Of a DNA stretch of 64,000 bases, positions 35,200-50,200 are shown piece by piece. The stretch covers positions 15,644,501-15,708,500 of the forward strand of contig NC_091033.1 of assembly GCF_041296385.1 (NCBI RefSeq). The letters run 5' to 3'. This DNA is from Aphelocoma coerulescens. Taxonomy: Eukaryota > Chordata > Aves > Passeriformes > Corvidae. Positions within the stretch are counted from its first letter, which is position 1; each line of letters opens with the position of its first letter. A program made the position numbers and the translations under genes. The notes beneath the pieces are model-generated. The model did no database searches. It saw only the letters and a list, made by a program, of their open reading frames with translations, and was not told the DNA's origin.

Positions 35200-38100
35200 C
35201 CGCGCGGCCTTTCCGTGCACCGAAAGCGGCGACACTTACAGTTTTTTCCTTGCATCAGTGCGTTCTGGGAAAAGAAACGTGAGACGAGCGAACGCAGCCG
35301 CTGCCGGGGGCCGGGGCGAGGCGCGATGGGCACGGAGGGTCACCCAGCGGGGCCGAAGCAGGAGGTAGCGCAGATGTCACCAACACACCCAGGGATGAGC
35401 ATTTAACAAACAAAAAATCTCAAATTTCAAAACACGCGGGTGGGAAGGAAAAGTGATGCCAACCCTACAAAGATCCACAAGTAAACCTGGTAATTCCAGA
35501 CCTGCAAAAGCCTTTGAACAGACACGGCCCAGCAGAAGCCTCCAGCCCTGGAGTGCACAGCTGCACACAGCTGGCAGGAATTCACCCAAGCAGCCAAATA
35601 GGGCACACCGTGATTCAAGCTCTACCTTTGAATCGAGAGTCCCTGTTAAAAGGCGTGTGAGCCACACCGGTTTAGCTCCCGTACACACCTGTAATCTGCC
35701 CACTGTGCATCCATCGCCATTGTCCACAACCCCCACTGCAATAATTACTTGTCACTACCTTCCCCACAGCTCTCACTTTTGTATCTGCTGGACTCCTGTA
35801 ATTACCGCCTGCAGTGAATCCATTTACAGGAGCTGAGTCAAAGCCCAGATAGGACTGTATTTATTTTGCATTAAGAAAGCAAAACTCCCAGCCTGCCAGT
35901 ACTGAAGTCTCTGGTTTGTATTAAATTCCCAGGTTTCACACAACGGAGCCTTTAGGCACAGTCCTGGTGCTGCAGGACCTGCAGCTCCTGGCAGAGCAGC
36001 AGCGTGGGTGCAGCTGCCCATCAACTCCCGACAGAGCAGGAGGTCCCCTGGAGCCTGGGAACTGGAGCAAGGAAAATACCCCACAGGATTTAAATTCATC
36101 ATCATTAAGTTTTTAAAGTCAAGTGTCATTAAATGCTTCAAAATCAACCCTTTTCTTAACCCCCAGCAGTTGTCAGAGTGGCACACCTGATTTCACAGCA
36201 GCCCTGGAGGAGCTGCAGCCCATCTGTGCTGGGCACAACAGAACACCCTGGCAGGAAAACACACCATGAGAAACTTTGGGGTCAGAAATATTTTATCTCT
36301 TTCAATAGGTAAGAATACATTTTAAGTGACAAGGTGGCACCTCTCCCCTGTGGCATCAACCAACTGCAATCAGTAATTTCTGCCACCATTCAGCCCCCAG
36401 CATTTACTGACTGACCACAGGGAACTGGATTCCACAGAGACTGCAAAAGGCTTCAGTTTGTGGGGAGATCACAGGAAAGCCAAAAGAGAATAAAATACAC
36501 CTGATATACCCAATATACCTAAAACTCCATATCCATTTCTGCATTTAAGACTGACATGGATCCCAAAGACACCATAAAGAAAATACATTGCACAATGAAA
36601 ATCAACAATGTAGCATTGGAAAGACATTCTCCAGTATAGAAGTATATAGATATATATCCCACATCACATTCAAAGACCTAGTCAGGTGTTCTTGTGGTCT
36701 CTTGTATAATAATACATGCTGTTAGATGCTTTTATTATTCCAAGCCAGCAACAGTCACATTTCAGAAGGAAATGAAATTTCAGCTGCTGTGCAATCACTT
36801 CTGCAAGATTCATCATTGTCTGTTACGGAACATTTGTGCGAGTTTTTTGTAGAAAGTTATGTGGAGACAGCAAATTCCAAAGCTAGTTTTTTATCCCAGA
36901 TTGAGTTACAGTAAATTCAGATTTATGTTTTCTTTTTCTAGAAAACTGTGACTGTCTGGATAAGTGTAATACCTGCACAATTGAGACTAGAAGTAGCAGC
37001 AGCCAGATCACAAAATTGAACACAATTAAAGCAAATACACATGTAATTCAAAGGCCCGAGGAGCACTCGGCACACCATGTCAAATTTCCAACACATATGT
37101 TCTTTCATTTGAAGGACATTTACTCCTCTATCATATGAATGATTATTAGTTATTCGAAAACATTCAATAGACCTGTCCACTCTCCTTTATGCATCAGCTT
37201 AAACAAGGACAGACTTTTTATAAAATACTTTAAACTTTCATTTTCTTGTATGAAGGAAGCAGTACTGTAATAACAGTAATTTCAGATGTTCATAGAGAAA
37301 TTTAATATGTGTTATTAATATACTTTCTTGAATACTTACTTCAAAATAGCCCTTATAACAGCCACAAAATCAAGACTGAATTTCCTTTCACAGCTTTAGA
37401 AAACGAAAACTTTTTTCATCTATGTAGGGAACTACATAGATGAACTAGCTGTGCTAAACCCCTGCTATTCTGCTTTTCTGACACATTACTCATTTGTAAC
37501 AAAGCGTCTTTTACTTTCCCTTAAGATTCATTGCTTTATTATTTATTTCCTTTGTTCTCATCTTGAATGCAATACAGTAAGTCCAGCATAAGCTTTGAGC
37601 TCCCATGAATCAGAAAATTCCTATTTTGAGAAAGATTTTTAAGCCCTCAGTCACTTTGCCCAAGCTGTCACCAGCAGCCACAAAGCCTTTCGTGTCCTGT
37701 CTGGGCCCTGTCCCTGCAGCCCAGTCCCCAGAACACCTCACGTTTCCTCTGCATTACAGTACAGGCAAGAACGACTTCACGCAAATGAGTGAGGGTAGAA
37801 AGCTAAGGGGAAACAAAGCATTGATGCTGCTTTCTGATACCTGCATAGCTTTACTGAGATTTCAGTTTTCCCAGAGGAGCTGTGCCTAGAGCACCTGTGT
37901 GTCAACAACTGCACAATTCCCAAAGCAAATGCCTGGAATGGGAAAAATGCCTGTGGGACCTCTGCTGAGGGCTGGAAGGATGGGCACAGCTCTGCTCTCA
38001 GCTTCTGCTGCTGGATGGAACTGACAAATACTGTTGTTTCTGAGCAGAAAGGATCAAGCTGTCTTCAAAAATCAACGTCTGGCCTCATCAGAGAGTTGTT

Positions 38101-40765
38101 AGAAGGAAATGTCTGGCAGGCTGGGAGGATGACTCTTATCTTAGGACACATGTACAGGAAGGAACAGGAACTTTGCTTTAGTATGTGCTGCCAATGTGCA
38201 GCAATGCTGGGAGTATTGCGGCCCCTTCACAGCCCAAGAAAACAAGAAAACACACCGGTCTTGAGGGGGATTTGGTTTTGGAGTTTTTTAAACCAGCAAT
38301 AAGATATTTTTTCTGCTACAAAAGCCTCAGGACATTATTTACAAGCTGGCAATCACAAATCAGTCAGTAGGCTCTAAGAAAGGACAGCAGATTAGAGTTC
38401 CATGACATCAAAGGATCCCAAAAAAAAGCATCCCATTGGCCACTTCACACTCCGAGAGAATCAAGTAATATTTTTCCACTTGAATTTGAATTATCTTCTA
38501 CCATTATCAGCTGCAAGTAAGAATTGGCTTCTTGCTTTCAGAAGATCTCAGTGATGGGCAGGCATTCACTGTCTTAACACAGAATCTGATGCTCCCAAAG
38601 CCTCCCAAGGTCTACTGATACTAGGTGATCCCAGCCTGAGCTCTCCAAAGAAACTGGTGTTTGCCCAAATGTCCAACAAGGATGGCCTAGAGAGGTTTGA
38701 CAATCTTGCAAAAAAACTGTTACAGCATTGCTTCATCAGCTTCAAAAAAATTAATGGATAAATGTAGGTGGAACTTTGCCTTCTGAATCCTGAGAACAGG
38801 AGGTGTCAGGAGCAGCAGAGAGGTCCCTCCTCGATGCAGGGAGGGCACCGCTGATGGCAGAAGTCTGCGCTGCACCGAGCAGTTCACTGCCCCAAAGGGT
38901 AAGTGCTCTGCATAAACTCTCCTCACCTCACGAAACCTGCAGAATGTGTTGGGACTGAGGAACAGTGGCACCGATTGTGCCACAGCCATGTCTACACAGT
39001 CTGAGTTACCCAGTTCTGACTGAAGTACAAATATGGTATTTGTTGATCTGAAGTCACTTAGGCACTTACATGGAATGTCTGTCAGACAACAAAGTCCCAT
39101 GTTGCAAGGAGTGCAAGACAGTGAACATCAAGATTCACTGGTAATTTTCCATTCAGAGCTGATTTTTCTTTGGCTGCCTCTCAAAAAGGTTCTGGCTTGT
39201 TGCTGTGAATCCTGTCCAGTTCCATCCATGCTGGTACCGGTAAGACAAGAAAAATCTGTTCCCTTACATATCTCAGCAACCTTGTAGTTTCTAAGAAGTC
39301 TTGCTTGCTTACAAGTGCACAAATGAGGTGATTTAAGGTGAGCCCCAAATGCCACTGAGTGCCACAGAGCCCCTCCCAGCGTGTGCAGGACAGCAGCTCA
39401 AGGACACGCAAAGGAGCACATCACATTCCAGGGACATGGCCACCAGTACCAAGTCCAGTTTGGTTCCTTGAGGCTGACAGGAAAAAGTCTGCAAGTTCTC
39501 TAGAACTGTCCTCCGTATTATCCATGGAAAAGGACAAAGCTGCAGAGCAGAGCTCTGAGTATCCCTTTGTCCCGCAGGTTTTGAATGACCACTGCTCCAC
39601 TAACACTGATATTCCAGGCTGCTTCAGCTCCTTGCAGATGCCACAGGTGTCCCTGTGCTCCAGCCTGGCTGTGGCACTCCTGCTGCCAGGCACTCCAGAC
39701 ACCCGGAACACAGCACAGGCTCCCAGCAGCACTAAGGCAGATGCTCCTCAGGATCAGCACTGCAGGGCTTTACTCCAAGAACTGCTTCCACCTCTTCCCT
39801 ATGAACAAAGGGGACCTGACACTCCATGACAGACTAGGCACAGGAAAACCTGTTGGTGCTGACTCCTTTAATACTTTTTTTCAGGCACTTAGTTACTTAA
39901 ATCCATTGTCTAACAGGCAACTAATTTCTTTATATATGAAGAGCTATGGCCAGAATGCACTCTCACACAGCAGCCACAGGTACCAGGAAGCCTGAAAGTT
40001 GATTCTGCCCTGTTCATCCCTCAGTAAATTCAGCAGCTTTCTTAACACAAGGCCCAGCTCCAACAGGCATTAACTAATGCAAATACAAAACACCAGTCCT
40101 AATTTGAGTCACCTGCACAGTGTCTGTGGACAAATAACTAAAACAATTCTGTCATGTTTGACACTGCTTAATATCACATAAGTCTGGGACGTCACTTTTA
40201 TTCAGGAGTTTTCCAGGCCTTGTAACTTGATTTATTCCTATCCCTGCAGAACCAGTGCTCTGAAAGCCCACAGTCTGGGAGCTTGGTGCCCAGGCCCCCT
40301 GAGAGCATGCAAAGCTCAGGCATTTACCTGCTCACTTCAACGGCCACAACGAGAGTTCAACTGATGCACTTTGAACTCAGGGTCACCAAACCTAATCAGT
40401 ACATTTTTGAGGAGACAGGGAGAACATCCAAGTTAAACCCAACTCCAAGATCATTGCTTCATTTTTAATACAACAGGAAAACCCCACCTGAAGCATGATC
40501 CCCGCTCCCAGGGAAGACCACTTGCCCTCACTGCATGGTACTGATATGACCTGTTCCAGAAGAGATGTGCCTGTTGGTGAGTATCAAGAGTGACAATAGC
40601 TCTGGTTTTCTCCCAAAGTTCTAGATCTGCTCTGTATGATCTTACAATGTACTTATACTATTACAGAAAATCCCTCACAGTCCCAGTATTTTATATTCTA
40701 TCCTAAGTGTAAAACATCTTTTTTTAAAACTACATTCTTCTAAAACAGTAAGTGCACGGTGACAG
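35200..40765. other. Intergenic region between CSE1L and STAU1
   Basis: No exon, RNA gene or mobile element was recognised. Several open frames of 60-156 codons occur (for example 39,359-39,829 plus). None has a known domain, conserved-looking composition or splice context. It has ordinary base composition apart from the minisatellite at its left end. Confidence 0.5.
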
Positions 40766-40788
40766 GCATTTTAAACAAGTACTTCTTA

Positions 40789-40794
40789 TTTATT
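40789..40794 (-). terminator. CSE1L: CSE1L poly(A) signal AATAAA
   Basis: Minus-strand GAATAAATAAG. This would give a 3'UTR of about 430-440 nt after the stop codon at 41211-41209. Confidence 0.65.
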
Positions 40795-41208
40795 CACAAT
40801 TTAGATAAAGTTTAAGGAAAGACAAAAGAAATACAAAGGACAACATTAAAATGAAAAGGAATTTTAGTGACTGAAGTGAGTTTCTACAGCCAGTGCTCTC
40901 CACACATTTCCAAGTATTATCCAAACACTGCAGATGCAGATTTCAAATAAATCCCATAACAAACCGCTATGATTATTCCCTTTGAAATTAAACTGGGAAT
41001 GGAAGTTAGCCACCTTTATCTATGAGTACACAAACCATCAAATTCTTCAGTTTCAGCTTAAAGCCACACTTATCTTTTACAAGATGGAATCTGCAATACA
41101 ATTTCAAGCAGCTTTTTCATTTTGTCTGAGCTCTGCTATAAAAAAGTCAAGTGTCAACCTCCTGCATAACAAACCAGCTTTTGATCTTGCTTGTGGAGTA
41201 TGTGCAGT

Positions 41209-41298
41209 TCAGAGCAGACTCACACTTGCAGCTTGGAGGTATCCCTGGAGATACTGCAATGCTTCTGCGTTCAGGCTGGTGCTCAGCATAGACAGAAC
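41209..41298 (-). CDS. CSE1L: CSE1L last coding exon (aa 943-971 and stop)
   Basis: It encodes [20 protein letters not shown], then LQAASVSLL and TGA (41211-41209), matching the human C-terminus. Acceptor TGCTTTCAG. Confidence 0.96.
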   Translation of the reverse strand, partial: VLSMLSTSLNAEALQYLQGYLQAASVSLL

Positions 41299-44200
41299 CT
41301 GAAAGCACAGGGTGGAGCAGAGGTGTCAGTGAGTGAAACACAAACCCACTTCTGTCTCCTGCAATCAATCACACAAAGTCAGACACAGAGCACCAGTTAT
41401 CCATGAGGAAAGTAGCTGATCTCTCAGGCAATCTTTACTTATCAAAATCTTGGACAAAACAAAGATGCTATGCGCTAAAAAAATTAACTGTACACTCACC
41501 TTGTCTAATTTTATATAAGCTGCCTGAATTCCCCACATACATGCAATCAATTGAACTCAAGACACGTATTAGTCATACACCATCAAATGTGTAAATTTTC
41601 TTTTTAAAAATGGCACATTTAAGCTTATTACAAAATTAAGTGCTGTGAAAATAAGGCCTTTCTAAGGCTCCTGAGGAAAAACCTTACGAAAGCTATATTC
41701 CAACAAGGAATAAAACACAGCAAGATCTTGCATTCTAGTTATGACCTACTTCATTTTGCTGATTATAAAACATTAGCAAAGAGAACCATTCACACAAAGG
41801 CATTTCTGCTCTGCAGAATGCAGCATCAGCATGTAAGTGCACAAGTCACCTACCCTGCCTGGGCACGCTGTAGACAGTTTGTGGAGAGACTGTGCCAGAT
41901 GGATTCTAGGATTGTTCACCATTTGACCTACAGGATCATGTTCTTTCTTTCCAGCAAAGGCTAGTTGGGAGAATGCAGTCTGATAGCCTGGAGTATCTTC
42001 TATGTCAATGAAGTGTTCTTCGTCAGGGATTGTGTCATCCTCAGGCAACTCAAAGAGGCCAATGAGGGCCTGCAGCAAAGGAATCCTGGGAGCAAAGAGG
42101 GGAGGGCAAAATTGGAGTGCTTAAAATATGTTAGGACAGGATGTATTTTACAAGGATGCTCAAATTATTTGGAGCCCTTTATAATTTAGCCTTTGGAGGT
42201 ACTTGCTTGGCTACTGAAATTGTAAATGCCCAAGGTAAGCTGGACCAGAAGAATTGTGGGTCTGTATATTTTACAGGCATAATGTGGGTATTCCTATCAA
42301 CAGCATGAGCAATGTATTTACTTTTTATCAGGTCAAATTGTCATGAAACATATGTAAAAAGAGCAATGATTTTCCGGACCATAACTTTTCTCTGAGTACA
42401 TTAAAAAAAAAGTTCTAGTTCAGGGATCTAGTCTGGGATCCAGTTATTGTCATCCAACTCAAATTACCTAGCATCCTAGACTGGTGGACTGGTTGACAAT
42501 CAAACTTCCCAGGTAGCTTTCCCCAAAATTCCACTCTCAAGCCAAGATATTACAGTTTCTTTGTCACGTTATGAATATGCTCAGGTCTCTTGACTAGAAC
42601 AGTTATAAGTCAAAACTGGGCCTAGCTTTTCAGAAATAATACAAGCTGGAGGAAAGTAGTGTATTTCCCTAGATGGAGTTCCAGCTAGCCAAATCCTTGC
42701 CATCTCCACCAAAAACATCTCAAACCAATTCTGTCATCTGGTTTGAAAATACAGTTTCATTTAGTGCAAGACAGAAGCTGTATGAAATGCCTAAAAAGCC
42801 TCGTGGACCTGAAGAGATCACAATGGAGTTTCCTACAAGGATGCATTTTGGTGAGAGTTCACATTTTCAGTAACTCAAACAGCCTCACTAGCACAACCTG
42901 AAGAAGTGTGGTACTTACCACAGCTTGGTGTACTCAGTGTCCATCATGGGAGGACATTCTGTCAATATTTTTGTAATGCCAACAGCACAGATTTTCTTCT
43001 CAACTTGTCCAGACACTTTCTGGATTTCAGGAATTATAATTTTCTCCAACACCATTCCAAACATCCTATTGTGACATTGAGAGAAAAAGTATTAGAAAGC
43101 CTTATCAGCCTTATGGTGACAAATGAAAACCAGAATCACTGGGAAATAGAGACAACCAGGTAATTTGTTAAGGTGCTGCCCTGCTGCAGCAGACATTTGC
43201 ACATACAAACTTTTCACAAAGGATAACAACTGAAAACATCAATCTTCCCTTTTTATAATCTTCTTAGATTAGTAACTTGAACTATCAGTGAGGAACTGTA
43301 GTCAGAAATTCAGAAAAAGATGACTTGCTAGACAAATAAACGAACCACATTAGGAGAAACATCTGGCCAGTCAAATTAGTGATAAATGTAGTCTGACAGT
43401 TAAGCTAAAGAGACAACTCTTTCTTACTTCAAAAGATAAAAATAACACAGCAGTATTAAATATAACCCAAACAAACAAAACATACTAACTTTGGCTGTAT
43501 GCTGTCAAATATTTCTTGCAGAGCTAATGCCCCGTATCTTACACAATACAAATTAATGAAGACAAGGAAACCTGTAACAAGAAAAAAGTCAAAGTAAAAC
43601 CCTACGTGAAAACAAAAGAATACCTTTAGAGTCAGCAGCAAAACACATTCTAACAAGTTTTTCAAGGGGATAGAAATGGCAGTCTTTATACATGTTCAGT
43701 TTAAGAGAAGTACATGAACTTGCTGCCTTGAATTTTGCCTAAAAACTGATCTTTTCATGTAGCACAATACAAAAACAAGGTGGTACAAGACAAAAGTAAT
43801 TCCTTTTTCCCGTGATAGCAGTTATAAAAAGGCATTAGAAAAGCCATTTGCAATTTTTTTCAGATCAAGAACCAAAAAATCTCTTCAATACTTTTAGCAG
43901 AAAACTTCACGCCACACAGACGTTGAGGTGAGCTATGAGCCCCTCCGCATAGGTGTGGTGTATTAAAAGCACCACTTCAACTTTGTTTGTGGAACACCAT
44001 TATAAGCAACTCTATCATTCTTGTTCCTATCAGGTGGCATTAACCAGATTTTATAGGATTAAGTAATATATACTGCATAATTTGTGTAGTGATAGTATCA
44101 TTCAAGTAATTTAATCAGTATGACAATCTTCTTGTGACAGCAGGAATAACCAGAATATGTATTTCAATAATCTGTCACAGCTTCGCCAGTTTAACATAAA

Positions 44201-47200
44201 ACCTTATCAATAAATTTAGTCATACTAAGGCAAAAACGACACAAAAGTATGAAGTATTTCACAGTACTAACACACAGCTACAGGTAACTCCAGGACGTGT
44301 GGCCAACATTGCTGTGCTGCATGAGAGGAAAAGTTTGCTGCAATTGGCTGGAGATTAAATGGAGACATTTTCAGATAATGACATCACACACACTAGGAAA
44401 GGAAGAGAAATATGCAAATCTTGTCCATTATTTTAATTACATTCCCTCAATTTTCATGGCATAAGTGTCACCTGCTATGGTGACTGCCCCATACAACCCC
44501 TCTTGATGAGAAATAATTTGGAGCAAGTTCTTGGAGTCACCACTATCCCTCCATCCACGTATCCACAGGGTGTGACAGGACATTTGTTCTGTGCAGCTGC
44601 ACACTCTGAACTACTGCTGTCACCAGAGCTTTTCACAGAGCAAGGAACTTACTTTTGATAAATTTTGTTGTTTTGGAATTTTGAAGTCTTTGGAATAGCA
44701 GAATGAAGATCTGTTTCCTGTACTGGTCAACTGATTCACTGGAAATTTAAAAGAATAGCTATTAAATTCACACTACGATTTTATTGATGCCACTTCACAG
44801 AAAATATGTATAGAATAGTTAAAATCCATCTGACTGAAAAATGTGATCTTTCAGCTGTTAAAAATTAACATTTGGTATGTTTATACACTTCATAATAAAA
44901 GTCTACAGAAGTTAGCTTTAAATTCAGCTCATACTCACGGAGGCATATGCTCGATGATACTGTTTAGAAGATAGAACCCTTGATGATCATTAGCTTTAGA
45001 GGCAATCAACTTCTGGAACACACCTAACAATCCAGGCTGCAAAAAAAGCAAATATAAAACCCTAGACAACAATTCCTCATGTGTGACCTACCAGAAAATT
45101 TCCCATTACCATCTAAGGCATACAGCAAGGCAAAAGCCTTCATAACCTAAGCCAGGATTCAGTTTTTGCAGTTCAGATCAAGGAAGACACACTTTGGCTT
45201 CTTCTCACTCACTCTTCTCAAGACTGTTTTGAACAGAACCTTAGAGGTCTCATTATCCACGTTTAACATGAGGCAAACAAGACAGGAAAACTGTGGAAAC
45301 TTACCTGCTTGCAAGATGTAAGAGCAGGAATTTTTCATCTCAGTTGACAAAAGCGTGATAGCCTAGGATTCATTTATCCACACAGTGGAAAAGCACCCAA
45401 AAAGCTACATTCAGAATATAAGTCTTTCTACGTAAGCACCAAATTCTGCACAAATCCAGCTATTTGCTGAAGTTCCTCATAATTTGTAACCTCAAATGAC
45501 CGTGTCTCGAGGCAAACACTGTGACTCAGCCCCAGCAACTCACGATTTTGTCGGCAGCAGCGCTGGCGATGGTACTGGCGCCCCGCTCCAAGTAAGCCTG
45601 CAGGAGTCGGACCAGAGGGGGAATGTTTCCTGTCCTTTCCCAGAGAACTGGCTGTAGTAGATGAGGAAACAATGCCATATAGGATGATGGGATTTCATTT
45701 TTATGCATTTCTAGCAGTAGGGACATCACTTGAAACACATAAGGAATGAACTCTGGAAGAGAAACAATGGCATTTACAAAGTCAGACAACATGGTCACTG
45801 TCAGTTCCCAAAAACCACGCATCTGTGGATTGAACCCACAATTTTATGATATTATCACAAAGATTTCAATAAATAAAACTGGGAAGAAACCTATCTTCCC
45901 AAATGTAATTATTCCAAAAATTAGCAAGCATTGCATATATACACTTTCTATTTCTTCTACCCATTAATGTTTCAGAACACAAAAAACAAACTACTAGAAA
46001 CAAGGCAATAGAATTAAGAATAATAATAAGAGGCTTTGGAATAGTGATTGCTAGGTATTTTAGAAATGCAATTTAAAAATAAGTGAATGCTGTTTACATA
46101 CCCTATGGAACAATCTAAACACTTTCAGACTGTGAAAATCTGTTTCCCCCCTTGAATCTCCTCTGCTACAAAAAATCCTGCCATAAGGTAAATCCTAGCA
46201 GCCAACCCCAGTGGAGAGAGCACAGGCACTCACTGTCATTACCTTGCACATCATTCTGCAGGATCTCTGTGAACACCAGGAACAAAGCCTCCTCAAAGCT
46301 CCCCACTGCCTCTGGGTTTGCCTTGCACGTTATCCTTATTGACAAGCAGATTGACTCAAACATGTAATGGTTAAAGTGAGGTTTGCTGGGATTCTAAAAA
46401 CAAGTTACAAAGAGACAAATCAACCCAAACTTGCAGACAAGTAATTTATTTTTCAACTGAAGACCAAAATAGCATTTGGGACTAAGGATACTTGTAACTT
46501 ATTTCTTCATATGCTTATGAAATCAATTCCATAGATAAAAGCAAACATAAAGACCTCTAAGGCATAAAGGAGAGGGGTTTTTCACAAATATTTCTGTGAC
46601 TACAAGTGTTTTTCAAAAGCTCTATGTAAACCAGCAAACAGTAGAAATATCACAGAACAAAAACCAGAAAAAGATTCTTTTTCAATCCTCTAAGTGTCCA
46701 GTCAATTGTCTATTGAACACTTCTTATATGCTGCAGCTGAGTTTTAACTGTACAGAGAGGCAGTTTTTCAGATAGCTGATGAAGGTATTCTTAGGCATTC
46801 CCTGATATCAATGGTTAAGAATTTGGCCAGTCTAAACAAAAAACTGAGAGTACTTTACCCACCAAAAGCAGAAGGGTCATTTATTTAATTCAATTCCACA
46901 TTTCAACGCCAATATTTATTATCAGCTTCAGACGTTTCATAGGCAAAGAATACAGAAGTTGTGATAAATCCAGATTATTGTATTGGTAGCCTCTGCCCAA
47001 GCAAGCACTTAGACTACAACAAACTAGAGTTACAGAAAGAGTTCTTATGCTGCTTCTAAATTTCAGATGAAAGGAGGGAGAATGATCTGAAAGTATGTTC
47101 TAAAAGGAAGGCAGTACCTTACTGGAATGCTGTTTCAACTTAGTTGAGTCAGAAAATACTAACTATTTAGAGTATTCTAACCAAACACCACCAACAAGGT

Positions 47201-50200
47201 ATACCTAAGTCCTCTGCAAGACCACTCTAAAAGGTGACTCTTTTGCTCTGTTTCTTTACCTTACTGACAGCCAGCAGTTTCTGTGTGAGCTGGGTGATGA
47301 CAGAAGGGATGTATGGAATTATGGACTCCTGTAGCAGAGAAAAGCTCCTCATGATGGCTGCAAATAAATGGAAAATGTTATCTCCTGAAGACAAAATACA
47401 CTTCTGCCACTCAATGTATGCCTAAATCTTTTACCTTTTACTGTTAAAATAGGATCCCAGGGAATTAGGTACAGTAAAAAGAGCATCTGCTGCAAGAACA
47501 TTCAATCTATAATCATGACAAAGCATAAAACAAAGTCTCATTATTCCCATCCTACAGATGGAATGCGGAAGGTTAAGTTTACAAAGTTTACCACTACTTG
47601 TCCTAGGCAAGTCTCAGATCTCAGCATCCTCTTAGCCATGACCAGATCTATCCTCTCATTAGCCATGACCACATCTCCTCTCCATGACCAGATTGCTCAG
47701 ATCTTCCCCTGACACTGTCCAGGTAGCTGTCCTGACTACAAGACTATCAGTTGAGAAAAAATTTCCCACAGTACCATTATGTTTAGTATTTCTCTTTGCT
47801 ACCGTAAGTTCAGCACAGATGACTTGATACAGTCTGATGAGTAATGGCAGGCTCTTCAGCACATTTGCATAAAATAGGTTTTGCAAATAAAAATGTCAGG
47901 AACCTACAACTGTAAGCCTCAAGTAAACCAAGTTATTCTTATATTGCAGGACTCATTAGGCATTTACCTTTCATAATGTATTCATTTTCAGATGAGCCAG
48001 GAAGCGTCAGAGCTTTGAAAAGGTTTGTTAACAGCACTTCTACAAATGGTGCCATTTCTGCAGCTGTAATGCTGTTAAGTGAAACACAGCTCTTTAATGA
48101 TGAAAGAGAGTCACAAACTTCAAGCCTTATACAATACCATAATACATGACATGAAGGATCCCCTACAGGCATTTCTTATCCTTAATGCACAAAATCTATG
48201 TAGCAATGAATTTATTTCTGCTTGAAAACTTACAGGGTGGCATTATTTGTCCCTCTCATGGTAAAGAGTCTTTCAAGAGCATGAGCTGCATAGGTATGGA
48301 CCACGATACTTTCTGCTTGGAGATGATTGATTAAGAGGGGAATAGACACCAGCAGCTGTTCTTTTGGTACCTACAAAAATAGAGCAACAACTCACATGTC
48401 TGTTAAAAAATAGATGGTTCCAACACTAGAGCACAACCAAGCTCATGAGCAACACACAGAGCTTGGCAGAGGGAGAAACCTTGGGAGGTTCCTCCTATTG
48501 CTACATCACACCTTGAACAACCAGGAAGTACCTATTTCTGTCATCACTCACATACTTCCCCTGAACACCAATGGTACATTTGATTAGCAGTAAGTGCAGA
48601 TAATCCTAATGTGTATTTCCCTTTCCATTTTACTTTGTCTTAGCAGGTAATTAAAAATATCAAGGTTTAAAAAACCAGTATCATGTATATGTCATAAGAA
48701 ATGAATAAAGGTAATCTGAAATTTAGAGTAATAGTCAACATATTTTCTTACCCCATCTCACAAATCAGAAAAGGTAAAGGACAAAACTGCTGTACTCTGT
48801 AACAACTACTGCAATGATAGGAGCAATCAAGCATATTTGGACTAACACTGACTTGAAAATGTCTGAGTGTGCCACAGAATTAAGCAGCTAACATATTCAG
48901 TGTTCCTACAGCATATGGACAGCATATAGACTACATGCTAATTGGATATTTATAACAATATCATTTACTTTCTAAACTAAAAATTCAGCATGAAGTGTTA
49001 TATATGACTATCAAGCACCTGTTGAGTTAGCATATGGCCAAGTGCGATAAATTAGGCTTGGCAAGTATAAAGTAACAACCTACAATATGTTTTTACCATA
49101 AGAGTAAAAGAAAAACTTACTTGGTTTCTAAAAATCATGATATATTTGATACCATCTGCTTTTAGCACAGGGAATTCATTCACTGAAATAGAAAAATATG
49201 CAAACTTCATTGATACTTCTCATACAAATGTGATTACTGAACATGTACTATATATACAGGTGCCACTTGACACTAAGTAATCATCTTCCCCCATAAGAAA
49301 TAATACTGGCAATGTTTTTCTATATTTCTTAGTTCCTGCACTTTGGTATGGGCACTGTTAGAATATCAGTTTTACATACAAATCACACCCCAGTACCATT
49401 AAGAGTATGGTCCAGCTCAGATGAAATCTCATCTTCTGGCTTCAATTTTAGCAGCCTCCAATTACACATTTTGAGACAACCCACTATGCTTCAAATATAG
49501 TAAGATAATTGTTGAAGTGTAAAATAACTATGTGGCTTAAATCTAGACATCCACAACCTCATCAGTAAGGGTTGATGCAGGTCACGTGGCCTCAGTATTT
49601 TAACTTCTTAGGGTTTTGTAGAGCATAGAAGTTTATCATAACATCTCAAATACAGAAATCAAATTACTTGGATTCAACAAGTTTAAGCATGTAGCTGACA
49701 GCAACCATGTGTGTACATGCCCTGATCTTGCAGAGAGCAGGTGGTAAGGTGGCAATCCACCTTGCTGTAATAGCTCCTTCACTGCTGGCCAAACAAAAAT
49801 GAATTACTGTGTGCCAGGTGTTAACAGTCCCTGTCTCAGAGATTATGCTGATAAAGGAGTGCTTCAGACTTCAGAAACCAATGGTCACTGACAAGGTTAT
49901 GATAAATAACAAAAATACCGTATCAAAATTAACAATAACTTACCAGTAGCAGACTTTAAGTCAGGTTGAATGTGATTCACAAAGAATTCTGTCAGGTTAA
50001 CGAGTTCATTGGCCTGTGTTATTCCATGCTGGAAGAAGCAAAAAACAACTCTTATTTTTATATGCCGACATATAAACTGCTAGTTTTCTCACTCATTTTA
50101 AATACTATTAGTTTTCTCTTAAAAAAATGCAGCCTCTTTTTAAACCAGGATTTTTAGATGGAGATTTTTCAATTAAGTGTTCTAAGTTAGTCCACATTTG

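Noticed and set aside
33424..35368. Open frames of more than 600 codons on both strands across the CpG island and minisatellite
   Set aside because: They are periodic Pro/Arg/Ala or Gly/Arg/Ala products of a C-rich tandem repeat with few stop codons. Both strands are open at once and no domain is seen.
39359..39829. 156-codon plus-strand ORF in the CSE1L-STAU1 interval
   Set aside because: Low-complexity Ser/Pro/Gln-rich translation, no domain, no promoter or splice context, and an overlapping open frame on the other strand.
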